30,109 nt of DNA, from positions 1-30,109 of IMG/VR virus record IMGVR_UViG_3300013132_002509, one strand, 5' to 3'. Positions within the stretch are counted from its first letter, which is position 1. Each line of letters starts with the position of its first letter. Both the position numbers and the translations under genes were made by a program. The stretch comes from a virus. The notes below the pieces were generated by a model. That model was not told the origin of the DNA. It did not search any database and saw nothing but the letters and a program-made list of their open reading frames with translations. Positions 25,199 to 30,109 of the stretch are shown here, piece after piece.

Positions 25199-25230
25199 TA
25201 TAATTATTCTTACCGCTAACGAGAAAGGAG
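25199..25230 (+). promoter_or_regulatory. possible promoter and strong RBS of the lysis pair
   Basis: In the 95-bp gap before the cell wall hydrolase gene, TATAATTATT begins at 25199. No good -35 lies 16-18 bp upstream, so this could be a late-type (TATAAATA-like) element or chance. A strong AAAGGAGGT Shine-Dalgarno sequence (25224-25232) precedes the ATG at 25238. Confidence 0.35.
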
Positions 25231-25237
25231 GTCAGAA

Positions 25238-25819
25238 ATGACTGAAATTACGCTAGACAGGGAACATACAGGAAAGAGCACCAAGAAACGGGTCTCTGTA
25301 GTTCTAGGTGTTCTTATGATGTTTATAGGACTTTACTTTTGTGTGAATATGCTGACCTGGGCGGTTAAGCATAGAATAGGCACAGTAGAGTCAGTTGAAA
25401 TTAATAAAATCACTGCTGAAGTGAGAGAAAGACAACTAGGTTGTCTTGCTAAAAATATCTATCATGAAGCAGGCTCAGAGCCATTTGAAGGCAAGGTAGC
25501 GGTGGCTCAGGTCACGCTTAACCGTGCTAACAGTGATGGACTCTTCCCTGGCGATATTTGTAAGGTTATCTATCAAAAGAATTTCTTCTACGATAAGGTA
25601 TTATGTCAATTTAGTTGGGTTTGTGATAGAAACGTAAACTTTAAACCAAAACATCCTGAAGTTTACGAGGAAAGTATGGAAGTGGCAAAAAAAGTGCTAT
25701 TAGAAGGGTTTAGATTGCCTAGCCTGACCCATGCACTGTATTTTCATGCAGATTATATCAATCCAGGATGGAAAAGAGAAAAGGTGGCCAAAATTGGACG
25801 ACATATCTTCTACAAGTAA
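25238..25819 (+). CDS. SleB-type cell wall hydrolase (signal-anchored endolysin)
   Basis: The 193-residue protein has an N-terminal membrane anchor (residues about 19-42, VSVVLGVLMMFIGLYFCVNM) after a charged leader. The Hydrolase_2/SleB domain follows: CLAKNIYHEAGSEPFEGKVA with candidate catalytic Glu77, VAQVTLNRA, CQFSWVCD, and THALYFHADYINPGW. The family cleaves peptidoglycan glycan strands, so this is the likely phage lysin. The anchor suggests membrane-tethered export like SAR endolysins. Its end overlaps the small membrane protein gene by 26 bases. Confidence 0.85.
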   Translation: MTEITLDREHTGKSTKKRVSVVLGVLMMFIGLYFCVNMLTWAVKHRIGTVESVEINKITAEVRERQLGCLAKNIYHEAGSEPFEGKVAVAQVTLNRANSDGLFPGDICKVIYQKNFFYDKVLCQFSWVCDRNVNFKPKHPEVYEESMEVAKKVLLEGFRLPSLTHALYFHADYINPGWKREKVAKIGRHIFYK

Positions 25820-26156
25820 AGTTGAAAGAGCAGTCGGCAATGTAGGCAATTTTATTGCACACATTCCTACACATACATGGGAATTCTTAAAGAATCATTT
25901 CGGCAGAATTAGTGCTCATACATTAGGGTGGCTGACTATAGTATTATTGCACTTTGCTAGTATTCCTACTCTGTTGGCAGTTCTTATGGCACAGAATGAT
26001 AAATTGCCTCCTGTTGACCTTATGATATTTGTATGGAGTGGTTTGATAACTTTCTTTTTCAAAAGCCTAATCGAACGTAACTTTTTATACATTGCTACTA
26101 TTTGTTTAGGCTTTGCTGCTCAGACAGTGATAATGAGCCTTATAATGTTTAAGTAA
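25794..26156 (+). CDS. three-span membrane protein, candidate holin (120 aa)
   Basis: The frame extends back to 25731, but TTG 25794 has AAGGTGG at six bases and gives a soluble, charged N-terminus, so I prefer it. Three hydrophobic segments are seen at about residues 44-66, 73-91 and 97-118, ending MSLIMFK. Size, membrane character and overlap with the cell wall hydrolase fit a holin, but this is inference. The 3' end overlaps the convergent radical SAM gene by eight bases. Confidence 0.6.
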   Translation: MDDISSTSKVERAVGNVGNFIAHIPTHTWEFLKNHFGRISAHTLGWLTIVLLHFASIPTLLAVLMAQNDKLPPVDLMIFVWSGLITFFFKSLIERNFLYIATICLGFAAQTVIMSLIMFK

Positions 26157-28071
26157 GTCTTACTACTTCTGCCTTACCAAAATTACGCTTTCTACCAAAA
26201 TATATATTTTCTAAAAAACTTTCGAAAGTTAAGTTTACCCTATCGTTATATAGAAATTTATATGTCGATGGCTTTTCTAAGTCTTCGTTAAAATTCAAAT
26301 AACCCACGAAATCGTTTGCAAATGAATATTGCTTAGGATAACTCTTAAGGTCTCTAAAGTCTATCACATAATTACGCTGAAAATTATAAAGTTCCAATTG
26401 TAGTTCTTCTTCAATATAGTTCTTGCTGTCTAGAAAGTCTTTTATCAGGCCGAACATATGATCCAGTTTGTCCTCATGATATAACTTTAATGTTGTACTA
26501 TGAAATAGATTCCACCCATGTATTTCAACTTTACCTAAACTGGGATAACCTATTCTACCTTCGTTGAACCATTTTATAAAGTGTTTTGTTACAGTAGATT
26601 CTTCTTTGGCAAACCATTCATCCTTGCAGACAAACTGGTAAAGTTCTTCATAAAAGTCTTCATAGGCTATATCTTTATACTTGTTTAAAAATCTTGCTAT
26701 GTATGTGGTTAATCCGTTTATATGAAATGTCTGTATGAACCAGTTAAAGATTAGACATTCCATCATATCTTCAAAAGGCATGGATTGAGTAGACTTTACA
26801 ACTTCAACAGATTCTGCTATTTCACCTGCCATATAACTACCACTCATATAATCATAGACAGGTACACTTTGAATTTTATATAGTTTACGCTGAACAAGAT
26901 TCATTTCGGCATTTTCTAATAACTGTGCCTGAAAGATGTTTATACCTGTGTGATTGCCTGCTCTAAATATATCAAATAAATTCTTCTTCCAGGTTTCTTT
27001 AGTTTCGCCTGGTAAGCCTAAAATTACCTCAGTATATACTGGTACATTATTTTTAGCACAAATGTCAAATATCTTGTCTATCTTATGCTGTGAAAGATTC
27101 TTACGCTTAATGTTCTCTAGTACATCAAGATCCATGCTTTGTACACTAACTGTTAGTCCTTGATTATAGTTCGGACTCTTTATTATCTTGAATACTATAT
27201 CAAAGACTTCGGGCTTTTGATCCTTTGCCCAAGCCATGCTGAAACTATAAGGGTACCCGTATTTGGCCTGTACTTCTAATAACTTATCAGCAATTAGATT
27301 ATCTCTCTCAACAAACATACCGAAGTTAGCATCACAAAAGGTAACAAAGCCGCACTTGTTCTTCCCTGCCCATTCTAGTTCAGCAAATACCTTTTCCAGG
27401 CTAAATTTTTTAACCTTATTATAGGTTAGACTACCCCAGTCACAGAAAGTGCAGGCATATGGACAACCTCTATTCGTTTCAATGGTCATGTTCCATTCAA
27501 CACCAGTAGTTTCAGCCATGACTTTATCAAATATACCTGTAAGGTAAGGACTCGGTAAATCTTCTAAGGACTGTATTCTGTCTGCATCTGGTGTATTAAT
27601 TGCTTCACCATTTTGATTTATAGTTAGACCTTTTATAGTGTCAAATGGTGCTCCGACCAAGAAGGCTTCGAGTAGGTCTTTAAATATTATTTCGCCTTCC
27701 GACCTTACTATTAGATCGATAAACGGTAACTTAACAAACACATCTTTTTTCGTATGCGGCATTTCTGGACCACCGAATATTATTAAGATGTTGGGATTTA
27801 TTTCTTTTAACTGTCTCGCCAGTTCGTAGTTATAGTTCTTATTCCATACATAGGCACTAAAGGCTACGATGTCATCATTGCGTAATCGTTCAACGGCCTG
27901 ATGCATAGGTTCTCTACTCCACATGATGTGGTTTAGAGTATATGATTCTTTTAGACTAGGAAATTGTTGTATATAGGACCATAAAACACCTACACTATAT
28001 GGCAAATAGTAGGCATTAAATTCTTTAGGTCCTTGTTGATAATTAGGCTGTACGAGACTTATTCGTTTCAT
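26149..28071 (-). CDS. B12-binding-domain radical SAM protein
   Basis: ATG 28071 overlaps the iscA stop (ATGA) and is preferred over the start at 28098. The 640-residue protein has a cobalamin-type Rossmann domain ([65 protein letters not shown]), then [16 protein letters not shown] (Cys203, 207, 210), LTVSVQSMD and [17 protein letters not shown]. The C-terminal 200 residues are unrecognised. This pattern matches B12-dependent radical SAM families, several of which are methylases, others not. It is the last gene of the iscU-HEN-iscA operon, so it may be the main local client of that machinery. Confidence 0.85.
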   Translation of the reverse strand: MKRISLVQPNYQQGPKEFNAYYLPYSVGVLWSYIQQFPSLKESYTLNHIMWSREPMHQAVERLRNDDIVAFSAYVWNKNYNYELARQLKEINPNILIIFGGPEMPHTKKDVFVKLPFIDLIVRSEGEIIFKDLLEAFLVGAPFDTIKGLTINQNGEAINTPDADRIQSLEDLPSPYLTGIFDKVMAETTGVEWNMTIETNRGCPYACTFCDWGSLTYNKVKKFSLEKVFAELEWAGKNKCGFVTFCDANFGMFVERDNLIADKLLEVQAKYGYPYSFSMAWAKDQKPEVFDIVFKIIKSPNYNQGLTVSVQSMDLDVLENIKRKNLSQHKIDKIFDICAKNNVPVYTEVILGLPGETKETWKKNLFDIFRAGNHTGINIFQAQLLENAEMNLVQRKLYKIQSVPVYDYMSGSYMAGEIAESVEVVKSTQSMPFEDMMECLIFNWFIQTFHINGLTTYIARFLNKYKDIAYEDFYEELYQFVCKDEWFAKEESTVTKHFIKWFNEGRIGYPSLGKVEIHGWNLFHSTTLKLYHEDKLDHMFGLIKDFLDSKNYIEEELQLELYNFQRNYVIDFRDLKSYPKQYSFANDFVGYLNFNEDLEKPSTYKFLYNDRVNLTFESFLENIYFGRKRNFGKAEVVRLT

Positions 28072-28394
28072 ACATTGAAACTTTCTCCACACCCACATTT
28101 ATTTTTTTCATTTGGGTTGGTAAATTCGAAACCTTCATTAAGACCTTGTTTTACCCAATCCATTTCTAGACCATTAAGGTAAACTAGGCTGCGGCCATCT
28201 ACATATACTTTGACACCGTGATTTTCATAGACAAATTGATCACGAGTCACAGCAGGATTGTCCACATATTCTAACACATAGGCAAGTCCGCTACAGCCTG
28301 TGGTCTTGACTCCTACTTTTATGCCTATACCCTTCCCTCTCCGCTCAAGGTTGAATTTTACCTTCGCTGCTGCACGTTCAGTTAATGTGATCAT
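28068..28394 (-). CDS. iscA: A-type Fe-S carrier IscA
   Basis: The 108-residue protein has the A-type carrier layout with [15 protein letters not shown] (Cys34) and the C-terminal CGCGESF (Cys100, 102). [18 protein letters not shown] and [17 protein letters not shown] resemble proteobacterial IscA as I remember it more than ErpA or SufA. A-type carriers receive [2Fe-2S] or [4Fe-4S] clusters from IscU and deliver them to enzymes such as radical SAM proteins. It is joined by ATGA overlaps to the nuclease gene upstream and to the radical SAM gene downstream. Confidence 0.92.
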   Translation of the reverse strand: MITLTERAAAKVKFNLERRGKGIGIKVGVKTTGCSGLAYVLEYVDNPAVTRDQFVYENHGVKVYVDGRSLVYLNGLEMDWVKQGLNEGFEFTNPNEKNKCGCGESFNV

Positions 28395-29119
28395 TTTAAA
28401 GACTCTATAAACATATTTAAATCACTTTCCCATACTATAGTAACTATATATCCTAATGATTCTAAATATAATTTCCTTTGCTCATCTAATTTTCGTCTTT
28501 CTTTAGCCGTCATTTTAAAATAGGGATGAATAAAATCGTCGGGATAAATCTTAGGGTTACAATGCCAATAATCTCCGTGAATTTCTATTATATGTTTTTT
28601 TTCTTTGTTAATAAAATCAACGTTATAATAACCAATCTTAATATTATTTTCATACCCTACAAGGTATGGCAATACTTTTTCTTCTAAACTGCTCCTCTTC
28701 GCCTTCAATAAAGTTTCATTGTTTTTCGACATTGAGATAGAATTTTCCAACCTCCTTCTGTTAGCAACTTCTTTTCCGTAAATCTCATCCCAAGATTTTC
28801 CCTTAAACCTTCCTTTATTTGCCTGTCCTATTCGTTCTTTGGCAACGTCGGGTTGTTTTTGACCGATTCTAGGATGCCCTTGTTCACTCCAGCGCCTTGT
28901 TCTTTCTTCCATTGCTTTTTTTAATTTTTCCTGATATAAAGGATTTCTTTTTTGTATAATACTTTTTTGACGTTGAACTTCTCTTGCAGCAGGATCGCTA
29001 AATTGTTTTATTGTGTTCCTCCGTGCTAGATTGTTTTTGCATTCTTTAGAACAGGTTCGAGCAGGTCTCTTTTCATTTTTAGGAAAAAAATCTTTATTAC
29101 ATATTTCACATTTTATCAT
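28391..29119 (-). CDS. NUMOD3-containing Vsr-like (EDxHD) homing endonuclease
   Basis: The 242-residue protein opens with a zinc-finger-like set (Cys4, 7, 23, 27). A basic linker and a NUMOD3-like segment at about residues 93-115 ([19 protein letters not shown]) follow. The C-terminal domain resembles Vsr/EDxHD nucleases: YYNVDFI (Asp168), [10 protein letters not shown] (Glu179, Asp183, His186), LDEQRK and IVWESDL. Free-standing enzymes of this type spread by cutting alleles lacking them. It lies between iscU and iscA, and its stop overlaps the iscA start. Its RBS sits in a hairpin. Confidence 0.8.
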   Translation of the reverse strand: MIKCEICNKDFFPKNEKRPARTCSKECKNNLARRNTIKQFSDPAAREVQRQKSIIQKRNPLYQEKLKKAMEERTRRWSEQGHPRIGQKQPDVAKERIGQANKGRFKGKSWDEIYGKEVANRRRLENSISMSKNNETLLKAKRSSLEEKVLPYLVGYENNIKIGYYNVDFINKEKKHIIEIHGDYWHCNPKIYPDDFIHPYFKMTAKERRKLDEQRKLYLESLGYIVTIVWESDLNMFIESLK

Positions 29120-29125
29120 ACATTG

Positions 29126-29164
29126 CCCCCTATAATTATTTATCTAATAAACTTTTATAGGGGG
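29126..29164 (-). promoter_or_regulatory. hairpin covering the homing endonuclease RBS
   Basis: Perfect 10-bp arms (TTATAGGGGG and CCCCCTATAA) flank a 19-nt loop. On the minus strand the 3' arm contains the GGGGG that serves as Shine-Dalgarno sequence six bases before the ATG at 29119. In transcripts read through from iscU the site would be masked. Comparable RBS-masking hairpins are known for T4 genes including the homing endonuclease I-TevI. No T-run follows, so it is not a simple terminator. Confidence 0.6.
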
Positions 29165-29199
29165 TATTTTACGGCTTTACACTCTATATTAGGAAACTT

Positions 29200-29582
29200 T
29201 TACAAATCATGCTTCTTTTTGTAATCGTCGATCGCAGCCTTTATCGCGTCCTCTGCTAATATAGAGCAATGGATTTTACCGGCGGAAGAGCCAGTTCTTG
29301 AGCGATGTGCGTATTCTTAATGTGGCCAGCCTCTTCAAGAGTCTTGCCTTTAACCCATTCAGTAACCAACGAACTACTAGCGATTGCACTGCCGCAACCA
29401 TAAGTCTTAAAACGAGCGTCTTCAATAATACCATCTGCGTTCACTTTAATCTGTAGTTTCATTACATCACCGCAGGCCGGGGCCCCAACCATGCCCGTTC
29501 CTACACTGGTATCGCCTTTTTCAAAACTTCCTACATTACGGGGGTTTTCATAATGATCAATTACTTGAACTGAATAAGACAT
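29200..29582 (-). CDS. iscU: Fe-S scaffold protein IscU, 3' end in the -1 frame
   Basis: The main frame (29582-29256) gives 108 residues that match proteobacterial IscU closely: DHYENPRNVGSF, GAPACGDVMKLQIKV (Cys37, Asp39), YGCGSAIASSSLVTEWVKGK (Cys63), then LPPVK and an aberrant tail SIALY. Reading -1 after LPPVK restores IHCSILAEDAIKAAIDDY and a stop at 29200. The full product is 127 residues, the usual IscU length, with cluster ligands His105 and Cys106. The junction is GTAAAATCC; one more A restores the frame. The ATG has AAGGAG upstream. IscU builds clusters with the desulfurase IscS, which is not seen in this window. Confidence 0.88.
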
Positions 29583-29604
29583 AATTATCTCCTTATTATG
29601 GACA

Positions 29605-29612
29605 TTATTTAT
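29605..29612 (-). promoter_or_regulatory. AATAAATA motif in the iscU-erpA divergent gap
   Basis: The 84-bp gap between the divergent genes carries AATAAATA on the minus strand, 22 bases before the iscU ATG and upstream of its AAGGAG. It resembles T4-like late promoters. On the plus strand, TAGGAGG precedes erpA, but only weak -35/-10 candidates (TTGTAG and TATATA) are present. Confidence 0.35.
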
Positions 29613-29666
29613 TGTAGCATAAAACTAGGGATAATTATATATTAGTTGTTAGTTAGGAGGAATTAA

Positions 29667-29990
29667 ATGATCAACATTTCAGATACGGCTAAAAATAAGA
29701 TAGCAGAACTTCTTAAAGAAGAAAATGACCCTAATCTTAACTTACGTGTTTTTGTTCAAGGTGGTGGATGTTCTGGATTTAGTTATGGATTTACCTTTGA
29801 CGAAGACAAGGCAGATGATGACTTTGAAGTTGCATTAGACGGTGCTAGGTTACTCGTGGATGCAATGAGCCTAACCTATCTATCCGGTGCTAATATAGAC
29901 TATAAAGATGATTTAACAGGCAGTCAATTTGTAATTAATAATCCTAATGCAACTAGCACCTGTGGATGCGGTAGTAGTTTCAGCGTTTAA
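29667..29990 (+). CDS. erpA: A-type Fe-S carrier ErpA
   Basis: The 107-residue protein has [18 protein letters not shown] (Cys35) and [16 protein letters not shown] (Cys99, 101), the pattern typical of ErpA rather than IscA. In E. coli ErpA delivers [4Fe-4S] clusters to essential enzymes, including the radical SAM-type IspG/IspH pathway partners and others. It has a strong TAGGAGG ribosome site and is divergent from iscU. Its last four bases overlap the end of a convergent minus-strand frame. It is a second A-type carrier, distinct from the IscA at 28068. Confidence 0.9.
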   Translation: MINISDTAKNKIAELLKEENDPNLNLRVFVQGGGCSGFSYGFTFDEDKADDDFEVALDGARLLVDAMSLTYLSGANIDYKDDLTGSQFVINNPNATSTCGCGSSFSV

Positions 29991-30109
29991 AGATGCGGCC
30001 CTTCCCTGCTTACTACATCTAACATTTGTTCAAAATCAAGTAAGCATAATTTAGCGCCTAGATGATAGGTCTTATCACTGACTAGAGAAAGGTCTTCTAT
30101 ACCCAAAAT
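29987..30109 (-). CDS. hypothetical protein, C-terminal 40 residues only
   Basis: An open minus-strand frame enters from the right edge and stops at 29987, overlapping erpA by four bases. The visible end includes [20 protein letters not shown] and ends REGPHL. I do not recognise it. Support is limited to the open frame and a stop placed exactly at the convergent gene end. Confidence 0.45.
   Translation of the reverse strand: MLGIEDLSLVSDKTYHLGAKLCLLDFEQMLDVVSREGPHL

Noticed and set aside
28391-29119. Intron- or intein-borne endonuclease
   Set aside because: iscU and iscA on either side are separate complete genes with their own starts and stops, so the nuclease is free-standing.
29126-29164. 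The 10-bp hairpin read as an intrinsic terminator of iscU
   Set aside because: On the minus strand the stem is followed by CAATGTATG with no T-run; masking of the GGGGG ribosome site explains it better.

Overview
The window looks like part of a tailed-phage genome. It was probably assembled from an aquatic metagenome and probably infects a Proteobacterium. Phage signs are: small overlapping genes on both strands with ATGA start/stop junctions, glycine-rich structural proteins, two tRNA genes, GIY-YIG and Vsr-like homing-type nucleases, and an SleB-type cell wall hydrolase beside a small multi-span membrane protein. No capsid, terminase, portal or polymerase gene is present, so the phage assignment is an inference. 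The IscU, IscA and ErpA proteins resemble the beta/gamma-proteobacterial versions as I remember them, which hints at the host lineage.

Layout. (1) 1-1640, minus strand: a GC-richer block of small genes. Four of them have their own sigma70-like promoter (TTGAC-type -35, exactly 17 bp, TATACT) and share a short leader containing GGAG. (2) 1640-2407: noncoding, with 31-nt AT-rich repeats, tRNA-Leu(UAA), a CAU tRNA (probably Ile2), and several short repeats and a hairpin. (3) 2408-3099, minus: a GIY-YIG-like protein coupled to a small lipoprotein. (4) 3156-4800, plus: two structural proteins, probably tail or fibre. (5) 4797-6520, minus: two GT-B glycosyltransferases, one broken by a 1-nt frameshift, with a 49-residue protein between them. 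(6) 6599-25142, plus: an 18.5 kb run of sixteen tightly packed genes behind a TTGACT-17-TATAAT promoter. It contains a repeat-plus-glycosyltransferase protein, six radical SAM proteins (one with a B12-binding-like domain), a nucleotide-sugar dehydrogenase, two SGNH-like hydrolases, a methyltransferase-like protein and several glycosyltransferase-like proteins. (7) 25238-26156, plus: a putative lysis pair. (8) 29582-26149, minus: iscU (frameshifted), a Vsr-like homing endonuclease, iscA and a seventh radical SAM protein, the last three joined by ATGA overlaps. (9) erpA, plus, divergent from iscU, and a partial minus-strand gene at the right edge.

Working model (inference): the large cluster makes or modifies an unusual carbohydrate or other surface molecule, on the virion or on the host envelope. 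All seven radical SAM enzymes need [4Fe-4S] clusters, and most show extra cysteine sets for auxiliary clusters. The phage appears to carry its own scaffold (IscU) and two A-type carriers (IscA, ErpA) to load them. No cysteine desulfurase is visible here, so sulfur would have to come from the host IscS or from a gene outside the window. Two genes (iscU and one glycosyltransferase) are broken by what looks like a single missing base in a homopolymer. Sequencing error is the simplest explanation, but both deserve checking.
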